From Clitopilus passeckerianus (taxonomy: Eukaryota > Basidiomycota > Agaricomycetes > Agaricales > Entolomataceae): a stretch of DNA of 64,000 nucleotides. Below the pieces are notes generated by a model. That model did no database searches, was not told the DNA's origin, and was given only the letters and a program-made list of their open reading frames with translations. The stretch is taken from positions 124,001-188,000 of the forward strand of contig CALYLX010000149.1 of NCBI GenBank assembly GCA_944990035.1, in the 5' to 3' direction. Position numbers and translations under genes: made by a program. Below, in pieces: positions 36,501-49,465 of the stretch (the stretch's first letter is position 1; each line of letters begins with the position of its first letter).

Positions 36501-39500
36501 GTGTCTCTGAAGGCGGATGGTGAGCATCTTACGTTAGGGATAAACCACGTGAAATTGAATTCCTTTATCCACAGTTGTTTCTGCAGCCATGTCGCCCGTC
36601 CAGTTGCCTCCCGCTGTCACTACTGGTGCCGATACTCCCGAAGCTCCTCTATCGCCCGAGCTCCTGGTTACCCCGACGAACACTGTGAATTCGCTTTCTT
36701 CCCCACTTCACGCATCTTCCGAGTATACCCTTGTCGAAGATGAGGTCATCCCTCCTTTCCCAATTACTCGAAAGCAGTTATCATCTACCAAAGGCCAAAC
36801 CGACATCTGTCCCACCGTGATCGCTCCAGAGGGTGAAGCGGTAAAGCGGTCAATTGAACAAGGTATGCATCTCTCTTTTCTGATCTCGATCGTGACTAAT
36901 CATAAATCGTCTGAAGTGACTGAGCAATCGATTATATTACCCCTGTCCACAAAAGTCGCGTCACCTCCTACATCAAGCCCACAGCGGAAGGCTGCAAAGA
37001 GAGCCCACAGCGTTGGCAGCTCCCAAAGCGCCGACAGCACGCAGACCACAGAGTCTGGGATGAATGTGGAGCAACCACCCGCTGCCCATGTGATGGCAAG
37101 ATCCACCTCTGGAAGGGGTACCGCTCGACCATCTTCACGTGCAGTCATGGCCTCAAAGGCCCACACGTCCAAGTCGAAGGCCAGGGTGTCCGTTGGAGCT
37201 GGCAAGAATAGAAGTCTTACCAGGAGTCGATCGAGAGGGTCAAATGTTGGAGGTGACCTTGGGATGACGGCGGTTGGCCTGATGAACACTGGTCTTGCCA
37301 TGACCTCCGCTGCACCTTCCGAGAAGGCTGCATCACCACCTAATGGAAAGTCACGACCAGGAGTCAAGAGGAGCTACTCTTCCTCCGCAACCGTCACCAC
37401 CGGTGCAGCACCACACCATCATTCACCCCCGACACCCAAAGCCCCTGCAGTTGCGTCAACCATATCCTCACCTCTTCCCCCTGTCGCTCCTACCCCGGAG
37501 CCATCGAGGACAGTTGCTGCTGACGATCACCCAACTGCTTCTGCTGCACCTGACCCGTCTGGAAAACCTTCAGCGTCTACAACTGGTACATGGGGAAGGA
37601 AGAACGCCCGACCCACCTTCAACATCGGCTCGGATGAGGGCTCGAAGAGTGGATCAAGCGTGTCCGGCGGTGTCGTAGAGCGTGACCGAGACAAGGATCT
37701 CAGGACGGCAGCGAAGGGCAAAGCTCGATTAGAGCCGCCTCCAACGGCTACCCAAAGCAACTTCCGCCTACTTCAGGCGAAAGCTGTCCATCAACCTGCC
37801 CAATCATCGCTACCCACCCAAGCTCAACAAACTCATCCCCCAGCTCAGCCACAGCCGAGACGCATCGTGCTGGCTAGCGACGATTCAGACGAAGGTTGGG
37901 GTACGGAGACGGATGTCGACACGGAGTCTGCTGCTGAAAGTGGGAATGTGCATAATGCAGAGAATGGCGGGGACGTGAAGCGTGGGGAAGAAGACGAGGA
38001 CAACTGGTCAAGCGAAGATCTCAGCACCGACGACGTTCAAATTGCCGCACGTCGTGAAAGCCCTGCTACAGCTCAGCAGGCGAGGCCTAAAGCTTCCCCT
38101 CAGCACCAGCGACTCTCTGGAGGGCATGCGGGGGCTCGACCCAAACTCAATGGTAGCCGAACCCAGCTGCAACAGCCCCAAGCCCAACAGATGACACGTG
38201 CTCAAGCCTCGAGACAAGCGCAGGCTCTCCGAGCTCAGCATACTGTCGAGCAAGCTGCTCTCAAAGCTCTGGAAGCTCAACGTCTCCAGAAGGAGATGTT
38301 CGCCAAGAAACCAGTGCCCAGCTCCGAACAGCTTGCTGCCACACGGTCGAAAAGCGTCGGCCTCCTCACACAACTCATGAACCCTGATCCTAGGATATTA
38401 CCTCCGACGCATCCTTATCGACGTAACTTCAGCTCAGGACATGTGCGTGGAGGTTTCGGACCAGGCTTCGGCATGTCGTCTATGGGCGGTGAGGCTGCCC
38501 TACCTCGACCCAATCATCAACGGGCCGAAACTGAGACTGTAGTTGCCAATGGTACGGGAAGAGATCCTAGGGCGAAACGGAACGTTCGAAGAGCCAGTGC
38601 CGACGATTACCGGATTGGGACTCCAGGCAAGGGTGGCATGGCGCCTTCCTTGGCCCCAGGCATCAAGCCTTCCAAGAGTGGTGCAGCCCTTCCCGTCGCA
38701 TCTCAGGTTGCGGTGGGAAGTGTAGCCACTGTGACTGCCGCTGCAACGTCCAATGGGCCGCCCGCGACTACGCCTAGCCCCAACCGTGGTAGTCTCAACC
38801 CTGGTTCTAGCGGAGGATACCGACCCCGAGGCAAGCCTGTCGACCAAGAGCTTGAGGACAGCAGTAGTGATGAAGAAGAGGAGGGTGGAAGAAGTGGCCT
38901 TCAAATGTCTCAAAGCGTCGCGCAGCAAAGGCTTCAAGAATTTGCCCAACGAAGGGGTATCAAGACGGAGAGGCGATCCAACGAAAGGCCGGAAGCAGAT
39001 ACTACCCCTCCCGGACTCGCGGCGGAAGCTAACCTCCCCAACCAAGCCCTGACTCACACAACAACCAGAGACCAACCAAGCTCATCTCGTCGGCAGCCAC
39101 CTCATCAGGTACCAGGTCAACTTCACCTCTCGCGTCAAACCCCTGCGCCTATACCCATGAACCATCCCTACAACCTTCCCCCTGCGCCTGGGCCAACTAC
39201 GCCCCGCACCACTCGCCGACAGATGCTGCAGACTGAGATGTCGGAAAGCTTACGCCGGAATCTTCTGTGGGAGCGCCAGGTACATCGCCAACAAACAGTC
39301 GGACCAAGACGCTCGCAATCGACTGTGTTGGGTAATCAAGTTCGCCCAATGGCCACCATCCCCGCTGTTGTCGAGGTTCGCCTCAAGAAGCCTGTCAGAG
39401 GCCTTCAGCCTGGCGACATTGTCAATGCTGAGGTCAAGGACCGAAGGGGAAGCGATGGTGCTGCCGTCAATGGCGAAGGGACCCAAGACCGGGAACAGAT

Positions 39501-39564
39501 TAGGGAACGAGCTCTTGCTCGTAATCGTAGTTGGGCAAATGACTACCATACTTCCGGCTGGTGA
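33534..39564 (+). CDS. GATA_AreA (DUF1752) + DUF3295 regulator, Ser/Thr/Pro-rich (about 1572 aa)
   Basis: Exons 33534-33627, 33689-33844, 34645-34713, 35056-36519, 36575-36862, 36917-39564; the sum, 4719 nt, is in frame. Residues 25-60 are the conserved AreA-type N-terminal block, ALSSLWALFTKCKESIKDGR then RLENLSWRLWYRD. The long middle is low-complexity with acidic SDD/SSSDEEEE patches and Gln/Ala runs. Near residue 1465 lies the DUF3295-type motif MLQTEMSESLRRNLLWERQ, and the protein ends SWANDYHTSGW. Known members of this fungal group are linked to nitrogen/nutrient regulation; there is no GATA zinc finger here, so DNA binding is not implied. Intron 2 is unusually long (800 nt) with a GC donor (GAAG|GCAAGT); intron 3 is 342 nt. 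Intron 36863-36916 is 54 nt, in frame and free of stops, so it could also be retained. Small exons inside the long introns may have been missed. Confidence 0.75.
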
Positions 39565-42500
39565 TTATCCCGGATCCGCACGATTCGTGACTGAACGATA
39601 TGGATACTTTGCATCATCTTCTTATCATTGTCTGGGTACTTATCATTTGCACTTATATGTGTATAATACGTCTCTTTTCCTTCCTACCTATCACTCATAT
39701 GGGTCTTGTCGTGCATAGTTATCATGCTTTTATATTGCATCATTCGTTTCATAGTCATCTTTCATTTGTACAGTAAGGCATTAGCTTATCATTGTTGACT
39801 CCGTAATGGAACTTGCATTTCATCTTTGAATGTCTTCTCGTCAATTGCGTTCTCCATTACACATAGGGATACAGTTACGCTCCTTCGTTCAATGGTCATG
39901 GTGTAACTTAAAACGCCAGTGCACCACCATCAATGTTTGACCGAACCTCCGTGAGTTGACAAGGTTTTAGCACAGGGGGAAATCTAGCCCTTGTTTGCCT
40001 TTCGGTAGGATCCATTGAGTACCGCAGTAGCTGGTTCCAAGCAATTATAAGTTCGCACACTTGTTTGGTTGCAAACGTATGTCTAAAGTACCCTCTGGAA
40101 CTTGCTCTGGAAGGTCGACGGTGGTGCACCCCGGGCTGATTCTTCTCATAATCTATTCAAGTGAGGTTTATCTTACTATCTTTTCCTCTTCAACTAATTC
40201 ATGTACTGCAGGGTCGCCACTCTTATCGTCCGTTTCATCCTTGTCTCTCCCGGTCCAACCAGGCGGAATGGTTACAGCTATACACTACCGTATCTGTAAA
40301 GATTCCACTATTAGATTGATTGATCACGGTTAGTAAGACGCAGAAGTGCCGGCGATTCTTCATCCCCTCAATGCTTGCCTCAATACGCGTCGAATCCGAA
40401 CCCCTTCAACCTCTCCTAACTCCATCAATTCTGGCTTGAGACGTCGGCCAGCGATTATAGCGTATACAGTTCAGGGGTTACAAGGTAGGACTCAGACTCA
40501 TCCTAATGGTGGCATAACCCAGAGCCCGTCCAGTGGGATGGCTTATTCTGCAGGGTATAGTCGCAAGCATATTTTCCGGGGCATCAAATCTCCCCGCCGA
40601 CCGCAGTTCGAGTCATAGGAGATTATGTCGGCTGATTTAAACCACCGAACAAATCGTTTCAACCTATGGCTATGACGCGCCCAAAGGTTCGAAACCTCCT
40701 TCATTTCTGGCTTACCCAAACTCCTGAGACACGTGAATATTTTTCTGGGATTGGTATGAAGAAGGTAAATTTGCCAACTCCGACTCTTGAAGTTACTGGT
40801 ATGTGCTTATCCCTGAGCCCCAATAACCCGTCAGTGGGCATTTAATGCCAATCAAACTCACGTTTGTGCGCTACCTGTCAAGGGGACCGTATATACATGC
40901 TTGAACAGCCAGGAGGTGCTGCAGACTAGGGTCAAAACTTGGGAGTTTATCGGCGTATCAAAACGAGGACAACGGGCCTCTGATCAGTCAATTGTTGTGT
41001 GTGTGTGTGTACAGCCTCAACTCCTTCCTCGAGGGCCCCCTCGCGTGCTTTAATTTGTATTGCCTGGATAAGGACGTCACGGCTGCCGAAGCGCGATAGC
41101 CTCGGAGAGAGTAGGAGCACTACCCGTCTATCCGTTCAGATTTACAGGTGAATGTCAGTCCACTGATCGTAATGTCACACGACGTCTAACCTTTACCACT
41201 TGCCTGGATTCAGTAGACTTTGAGGTCGGGGAGTTGGGAAAGCACTGCGCACTGGTTCTTCTTAAACTGTAATCTGGGGTGGCGCAGCGGTCTCTGAGGG
41301 CTGGAAGAAAAACTTCCGCCGTGGTACTTGCGTGTACTGACGGTTCCTGCCTGATCGTCGTTCAGTGCAGAAGACAGATCCCGCAGCAACAGAGGGCCCA
41401 TTCCCACTTAACCTGTGTACCTTCACACCAGCACTTATCCACCTCCACGCGGTGTGTTTGCCTCGGCAGGCCAGGAAGCTCGGTATGTACAGCCTGCCGA
41501 TCCTCCACGTTCTGTCAACCAATTAAATGGCGGGCATAAGTCGGTTCACGAGGCCACTCAAAGTCGACAGATTTCGATGTCTTTTATTTCTGGATGAATA
41601 GAAATCGTATCAGATTGCGTACGCAGTCAGCGACTGTGATGGGGAACGTTTGATGTGTTATCTGAGTCCGAGATTGGAGCTGTGGCCGTGTGAGTGGTCG
41701 TAAATGATTTTCACAGAAGCAAGAGACTCACAAAATCTCCAGTTGCTCGAACAGACATGGCACGCAAAGGATTTGTTTTCTTTAGCCTCGGCGCTTGTGG
41801 CAGTTGGCGGATCGGGACATCACTGAGTCGAGGGTCCTCTTAGTTTCCCCCAATGCATAACCGACTGAGAGCACCAGATCTGAGAACATTCGACCGCTGC
41901 GCAAGTCACGAAGCTTCAGTTCCCGCTGCTGGTGGGTTCATATAAAATTCTTTGTGAAGTTGCTCCAGTTGGCAAGTCTGGTAAACATACCCAAGCGAGT
42001 GCAGATCGCTCACTCAGGCTGTCAAACTCTATCCTCGGCCAGAGATTGTTATCAATCAAAGGTGTCTAGGTTTTCCTAGTCCTCCCGAAAATTGTATTCT
42101 TTCGAGGATCGAAACGGGTTTCAACACGTTAAGCTCAAGCTTCTAAATGACTCCAGAGCGTCGGTACCAGAGGTATCGGAGTGCATGTCAGAAAATGACT
42201 CGATAGAAGGGACCGACGAAGGCTCATCTGAAGCACCCCTGAGACATTGTGTAGGTGTTGGACCAATCAAAGACTGTTCTTGTGACTCGTCCGAACCTCG
42301 AGGGTCGTTGACAAGGCGGGGAAGTTCAGCCAAGCAAAACGTGCCCTGGATATTTTGGGGTGTTTGAGACTGGAGTCGGGGCTGACATATGGCCGTGGCG
42401 TATGGTGTAGCAGCGCCAGAAGATCGATAGATAGGGTTTCTTGATTTCTTTCCCAGCTGTGGCGAAATTGAACAGATTGGCACCGCAGCAGCAGGATCGC

Positions 42501-42921
42501 TACCAAAGCGCTCATCTCGTTGTTGGGCAGGCTGCCAGCAACAAGCGGCTGCTGCGGGACCATTGAATTCAACGCTGCGGGGAAGAAGAAATACACAGGC
42601 GATGCAATTTATTTTTCCCTTCCAGAATCTCTGCAGAATACTTAAAGCCAGACCTGGACGTTTTCTCAAGACTCATACCAATCGTCAATTGTGCAACGAT
42701 CGAATCACGGCTAGAACGCCGCGTCATTGACGGCAGGCACGCCATATCGTCTCACATAATCACCTCAAAGGTCCCCGATTGCCATACACGGAAAGTGGAC
42801 CGATTTGTCAGATTTGATTTGATTGGGCACTATTTGACAGACCGACGACGCAAGACCGACTCGGTACACACCCATACACAAATTCACCGCGTACCCGTTT
42901 CACCTTTGCCTCCTCGTACCC
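39565..42921. other. Gene-poor spacer upstream of the Zn2Cys6 gene
   Basis: Nothing coding supported. A short (GT)n run lies near 40995-41013. The final 200 bp are the likely promoter of the Zn2Cys6 factor. Confidence 0.4.
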
Positions 42922-45900
42922 ATGACCATGTCCAGCGACGGGGAAGACTATAACGACGATAATCCATCCTCTAAAAAGAGAAGGGTCCAGAGAGCTTGCG
43001 ATATTTGCAGGAGGAAGAAGAGTGAGTCTCATCTTATCGAGACAAATGACCTGACCTAACCTTGTTGTGGCAAAAGTCCGATGTAGGTTATCTCCTGGAA
43101 AACTGGTTCGAGACCGAACTAAACATGGACTTTCTGTTTATAGGCGATGGCGGCTCAATGCCCGGCAATCGGTGCTCAAACTGTATTGCGTATTCATTTG
43201 AGTGCACATATGTCGAGGCGGCAAAGGTCAGTCAGCAGTCTTCACGTGTTTTCATATCTTGCTCATCTCCACTGCTGTCTCATCAGAAACGCGGCCCACC
43301 GAAGGGGTGAGAGCGAATTAACCGTTAGACTGTCTTGCCTAACCGAATCAATGGAATAGCTACGTTGAACGACTAGAAAACCGCTTGGAAAAGCTGGAAA
43401 AGTTATTGAACCGAGTAAGCCCTTCACAGCTATCTTTTGACGCCTTCGTCGCTGACCGCGCTGGTCTAGCTGTGTCCGGATGAAACCATCCTGAAAGAAC
43501 TTGATGCAAGCCTTGACAGCGACAACTGGCAAGCCACCGTTGAGCGCAAACTTTCTGGGCCGCGCCAAGGTACTCCGTCAGGCCAACCTCCTACCAATCC
43601 GAATGCACCAAACCAGTCGAACGCCCATCTCACATCGCCCCCATTTAACTGTGCTGACCTCGCACCCCCACAACGTACTCCCACCGAAATCACTACCCAT
43701 ATCATTCGACAAGCTGGCTCGACACCCGCGCCACACCCTGCAGTAACAGACGAGCATGGTGACGATGATTTCGCGCATATGACTCTAGCAGACGATATGC
43801 AGAAGATGAACCTGGATAAGAGCGAGCATCGATTCTTTGGGAAGAGCAGTTCCATCATGTTGGTGCAAACGGCGATCGAGCTGAAGAACGAGTATACGGG
43901 CATAAAGGGAGATTTTGCAAGGACAATTTTGGGAAGTAGAAGACCCGAATTTTGGACCTCGAGACCGGTATGCATACTACTCTTAACCCGCATATATCCA
44001 CCATTTCTGACGTTTTCTCTTGCCATTGTAGTGGGAAAGCGCTGCCCAGCTCATCCACAAGGAAACGTACACGTTCCCCCCGAAGGACCTCATGGATGCC
44101 CTGATTTCCTTGTTCTTCGAGAATATCAACATTTTCATCCCTCTCCTTCATCGCCCCACTTTCGACAGACTCGTCCAAGATGGGCTCCACCATCGTGACG
44201 ACGGCTTTGCCGCCGTCCTGCTACTGGTCTGTGCCGTTGCTTCGAGATACAGTGATGATCCCCGGACGTTACTTGATGGGGTGGAGAGCATTGCAAGCGC
44301 TGGTTGGAGATGGTACAACCAGGTGCAGTGGCCTAGGAAAAGCTTGCTGTCGCCACCGTCGTTATACGACTTGCAATACTATTGCGTATGTGTCCCGCCA
44401 CCCGTCGTATCCTATCGTGTGACTGACTATATGCGTCCATTTTAGCTCGCAACCATGTTCTTGCACGGCTCCTCAGCGCCTCAATCGTGCTGGACTCTCG
44501 TCGGCATTGGCATCCGACTTGCACAAGATGTTGGTGCCCATAGAAGAAAATATGATAGGCTGAAGATGACGGCCGAAGATGAGATGTGGAAACGTGCATT
44601 CTGGGTGCTGGTGTGCATGGACAGAATGGTCAGCTCCGCCTTGGGCAGACCCTGTGCCATCCAAGATGAGGAGTAAGTCTCTATATTCTGGCCTTCCTCC
44701 TAGCATATACTAATTATATCTTCAGCTTTGACGTTGACTTCCCAGTCGAATGTGACGACGAATACTGGTACCATAGCGACCCCAAGCAGATGTTCAAGCA
44801 ACCTGCAGGGAAACCTTCGGTCATCTCGTACTTCATCCTGTACCTCCGCCTGACTCAGGTCTTGGCCATCCTTCTTCGTACCATCGTGAGCATATATCCC
44901 TTTACGCCTGCTGCACAAGTTGCTGACGCCATTGTCGCAGTATTCGATTAATAAGTCGAGAATTCTGCTGGGTTTTGTTGGTCAACAATGGGAACAGCAT
45001 ATAGTCGCTGAGCTTGACTCGGCCTTGAATAAGTGGGTTGACAGCGTGCCTGATCATCGTAAGTCTATTTTTTTCGTGTTATGCATCTAATTCCGAACTG
45101 ATCGATATTCCGTCTCCTTGTAGTGCGTTGGGATCCCAACCGAGAAGACCTACAGTTCTTCAACCAATCGGCTCTGCTATACTGCACCTACTACAACATC
45201 CAAATCCTGATCCACCGGCCGTTCATCCCAAGCCCGAGGAAACCAAGTCCATTGGTGGCGTTCCCGTCGCTCGCTATCTGCACAAATGCTGCAAGGAGCT
45301 GCAGCCACATTATCGACGTGCAGAGGAAACGAAGTCCGACTTGCCTACCCCATGTTCAGGTCAGTGTAGGTTGATCAGCTTTATCATTATCAACTCGTGC
45401 TCAACGATTTTGCTCGTTTGTAGATGTCGGTCTTCACGGCAGGGATCGTCCTCCTGCTGAACATCTGGGGAGGCAAGAGATCTGGGCTGAACATCGACCC
45501 CAACAAAGAGATGGCGGACGTGCATAAGTGTATGCAGGCCTTGAGGGCTTGCGAGTCGAGGTGGTACTCCTCTGGCAGGTTATGGTACGCTTGATCTGTT
45601 TTCCTGCTCCGCACCTTGGCTCACCTTTCCTTAATCCAGGGACATCCTGTACGAACTTGCGTCCGTTGGTGACCTTCCTCTTCCTTCAAGGCCAAGTCCA
45701 CCGACCTTCAAACGCGACCGCGACTCAGATGAACCACAGTCACACTCCTCTGCTTCTAGCCCACCGACCACCAGTAGCAACGCGTCCTCTCCTCCTTCTG
45801 CTGGCCCACGTACTGTTGCTGGTACACGACGCGTTACTGGCAGGCATAACTCAGAACAGCAGCAAGGACAGTCGCCACATCAGATGCAGCCAGGAAACGC

Positions 45901-46598
45901 AGCAGGTTCAACCAACCCCTACCCATATGCTTTACCCATGTACAGCAACGAACTCGGGAGAGTACCACTGAATGGTGGACAGAGCGTCTTCGCACCTGCC
46001 TCCTCCACCGCTCCAGATGCGAATGCAGGACCAAACCCGAGCTATTGGTATCCCGCCGCCGGTGCCGGACAAAGTGCTACTCAAGGAGGGTCTGCCACGG
46101 GTACCGCATTCATCCCTCCCGAATCAACATTCGGTATTGTGGATGGGCTCCTGTACGACCAGATGGGATTCTTCCCTGGGTCTACAGCATTCGGTGGTTC
46201 TTCCAACCAAATTGCCTCGCCCTTCAGCGGTGCTGGATCTGGAGCCAGAGCCTTAAACGGCGTCAATGGCCAGGGGTCTGGTATGCAGGGTGGCCACCCT
46301 CATGACATTGCTGCGTTGGTGGGAGGATATACCACTGTTGTGGATAACGGTTCAAATGTGGGGCCTAATGGCGGCATTGGTGCAGGAGATGTCAGCATGC
46401 AGGCGTTGATTGATGGTGATACTATGTCGATGTGGTCCACCGCCCCGACTGGATTTGAGTATGTATTTCACGGTTCTCCCTGGGAGGAATTTTTTACTGA
46501 CACTTGGGTTTAGACTTGATGATTGGGGGACCTACTTGACCAACGTCAGTGAGCTGACCCATGCCGGTCAGCATCAGCAGTCAGGGTCTTGTTCTTGA
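42922..46598 (+). CDS. Zn2Cys6 transcription factor with fungal_trans domain (973 aa, 14 exons)
   Basis: Exons 42922-43021, 43077-43082, 43144-43226, 43287-43306, 43360-43414, 43470-43967, 44032-44385, 44446-44672, 44726-44885, 44941-45058, 45124-45359, 45424-45584, 45640-46458, 46514-46598 (2922 nt). The zinc cluster has Cys at 26, 29, 36, 46, 49, 56 (C-x2-C-x6-C-x9-C-x2-C-x6-C), followed by a basic linker and a coiled coil (YVERLENRLEKLEKLLNRL) for dimerisation. The middle homology (fungal_trans) region includes FFENINIFIPLLHRPTFDRL, LVGIGIRLAQDVGAHRRK and EMWKRAFWVLVCMDRMVSS. The C-terminus is Gly/Ser/Gln-rich. XlnR-like regulators share this layout, but the target pathway is not deducible. 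Exon 2 is only 6 nt (TCCGAT) yet supplies Arg35 and part of Cys36. Confidence 0.88.
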
Positions 46599-46969
46599 GA
46601 TATGGGACACTTGACACTATGGCCTAACTCTGGGATTATTGTGTTATATTCACTACCATTGTTTTGTTACGTCTGCTTTCTTCAGGCTGCGGTTCACCCT
46701 ATCTATCATACATCCCAACCCAATTTGTCCTCAACGTTACACTACGATATTCTAGACCGCTTTCGTCGCTGGCTCACTGCATCCTTTACCATACTCCGCT
46801 CATCCGAAAGACTCCAGTAACAAACCCCCCATTATCTGTAGCTGTACATAGATCTCCGTTCTGGTTTGCTAGCTATATTTATATATCATTGTACTAGTAC
46901 TGGCTATCTGATCTGGTTTCTCAGCCTTTTTCTATTCGTGGTTAATACCTATGCTGGCGCTGTGCATTT

Positions 46970-47240
46970 CTTTGAGCTGTTTGAAGATGTCGAAGAGCTG
47001 GAGGAACTCTAGATTCTACGAGTAATTGAGGATAGGGGTGATTTGCGAGACTCCTTGGTTCGCAGTTGGTCATTACTGGGTGTAGTAGTTCCGGTAGCTG
47101 TAGATACAAATAGATCCAAGGTTCAACGTCTCAGTTATAGAGCGTTCATTCAGAAAGCGAGAGTTTGGATTGGATTGTCAGAATCTTCATTGCCTTGGGA
47201 TCTTTAAACACGGAAGGGCACGTCGGAGTTCGGAATTAGG
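46970..47240 (+). repeat. Degenerate direct repeat, copy A
   Basis: Shares an ordered set of matches with 49195-49465, e.g. CATTCAG-x3-GCGAGAGTTTG, a GAATCTT..C..TT stretch and a ...CGGAGTTCGGAA block, after a GAAGAT-rich start. Same orientation, about 2.2 kb apart; frames are broken in this copy. Confidence 0.4.
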
Positions 47241-49194
47241 ATTTGCTCTTGTCCTTCATCGTTGTCGACCTTTCATTCCACTTGAAGATCCTGCTGAAGC
47301 AAGTTAGAACGTACTACTACCAGAGCTTGGAGTTTTAAAGATGAATTGAGTCTATCAGGACCTCTCTCGACTTCCTTGCTCTCAAGGACTTCGCCTTCGC
47401 CCAGATATTCTGGAATTCAAGGCGGTCTAGGCAGCAAGGCCACCAACAAACGTTTGGGCTTCGTCCACTTCTATGAGCTCCAGGTCCTGCAATGGGTCCA
47501 GTGTGTACTGTTACAAAGAAAGAGAACTTGAAGGGAGAAGAAGCTGGTGTGTATTTGCCGTTTCTTCCGTCGTTCCGTCGTCTTGGCTGACCTGACTTGC
47601 GTTCAGTTCAATGGCCTAATCAATACTAGGGGCTCAACAACAAACGCAGATGCTTTGTGATAAGCTCAAGCTTGACCTACTACTCCGTTGATCCATGTTC
47701 CTGCACCAGTTGCACCATAGGAGTTCGAGGGTCTCAAGGCCAAGGTACAATATTCCAGCTTTCTGTGATCGATCACGATACTCATCCTCTCATATTTCTT
47801 CTTTCACTCAAGGCGGCTTCATCAAGCACGCTGTTTGAACGGCCGCCAGCGAGACTACTATTTCAATGCGGCCACCTGAGCCTCCTGCTCGTCCTGCCTT
47901 GATCACTCAAGCGACATATTGAGGCATGAGAGGGACGAAGCTCGAGAAGGTTCGTTCCTACTCAGTGCAGATGGCGTGTCCGAAAGCCCAAACGAACGTT
48001 CCAAAATGTGCATACCAAGCGCCCATCGGTTTGCAGATCCTGTTATCTGTTCCCCTCCTCCTGCTGCGGGTAGGGAGGTTAGCTCAAGGTACTGGGCTCT
48101 ATCCTCTTCCTTGAGTATGATATTTACCGCCTCTATTCTTTGTTCAGGTAGTCCTGGGACTTTAACGACGCACTCAAACTTCCCCTAATACCAACTCTAC
48201 TCTTTCAGCGAGGCCCCTCGAGTTTCGCTTCCTGGTCCTCCTGATGCTCATAGAGATGGAGATTGTCGAGGTTCGCTGTTTCTGCCTTAGGATCCTCTTC
48301 TGTCGAGCATTGACCTCGATCGTGTAGACCCATTCTTTCTGACTTGAAGAAGCGTATCTCTCCGTCTTAGCTTGACATCTCCTGTCATATTGCTCGGCCC
48401 TCCTTGCAATACGCCTTATAAGCAGGCCGAGTTCACAGCGAACACGACAGATTACGACGAGATGAAGGGGAATGGGCCAATCACAAAACCCATAGCAAAA
48501 AAATTCTGACAAAGAAGAATGGCGTGGAGGCGAACTAGTCTTTGAAGGGGTGGGCGTTTTGACTTGAGTGTGAAAGCGTCGCAGTGTTTCTGGAGGAGTG
48601 TTTGAAGTGGATGGAGACGAGAGTATCAGACGGGTCAACGACTTGCGGGGTCAAAAGGACAAGGTTGGGCTATCCCTTTTTAACCGACTTGCATAGAGCT
48701 AACGAGGTTCCGTAGACCTACATTGTCGTGAATGCATGAAACCATGAAAGTCAACGGAAGACATCATGCTTGGGTCAATACGGGTTCCAAGACCGTTCGG
48801 CTCTGGAATCCTGCTGTGGAGGTCTGTCATTTCTTCGTATTCTTTTCTTATCGATTTACAGTACTGACATATACTTAGGCCTCTCATGGCGAGGTGTATA
48901 CATCTTGTCAAGAAGTACGTCAAGCCGTCTCCATGATACTACACTCCAGAGTCTGGAAGGCCAAGCTTTCGTTACGGCGGAGGCCGCTAGCTACGTATAC
49001 CAAGGTATTCATTCACCTCACCAACATCACCCGAAGACTGAGCTCCTGTTGCATCTCTAAGTATGCTGACCCCAATGCCCTCCCAGACGACATTACCATA
49101 GTCGTTGAAGTCAATACATGGTCTGGATATACCCCACCTGACCCAAATTACTGGCGAGCTCGTGAGGTAATGGCAAAGGTCATGCACTAGAGTG

Positions 49195-49465
49195 ATGTCG
49201 TTGACCATCTTGAAGATACTGAAGAGGAGCAAGCAGAGCAGGCAACGCTGCGAGGGGATGGAGACGGGGATTGTGACCCGGCGAGGTTGCATCGTTCGAG
49301 GTTGGCTGTGGCTGGCGATGAGGTGTATTGATAGATACGAGCGAGCCCAATGAATTGCCTATAGAGACCCCATTCAGACGGCGAGAGTTTGAACTTTTAG
49401 ATCCTCGGTGTGTTGGAATCTTTACCCCGGAAGCACACATCGGAGTTCGGAACCCCGACTTGACC
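49195..49465 (+). repeat. Degenerate direct repeat, copy B
   Basis: Second copy of the segment at 46970-47240. Here a frame is still open over the conserved part (PFRRREFELLDPRCVGIFTP then EAHIGVRNPDL), which suggests the repeat derives from a coding exon of an unrecognised family. Confidence 0.4.

Noticed and set aside
35033..36523. Several open frames on both strands within the DUF1752/DUF3295 gene
   Set aside because: Shadows of a Ser/Thr/Pro-rich coding exon.
40678..40702. T-arm-like AGGTTCGAAACCT
   Set aside because: Only three stem pairs and no A-box or acceptor stem at the right distance.
40995..41013. (GT)n run as a functional element
   Set aside because: Ordinary microsatellite, as is the GT run in a P450 intron near 18660.
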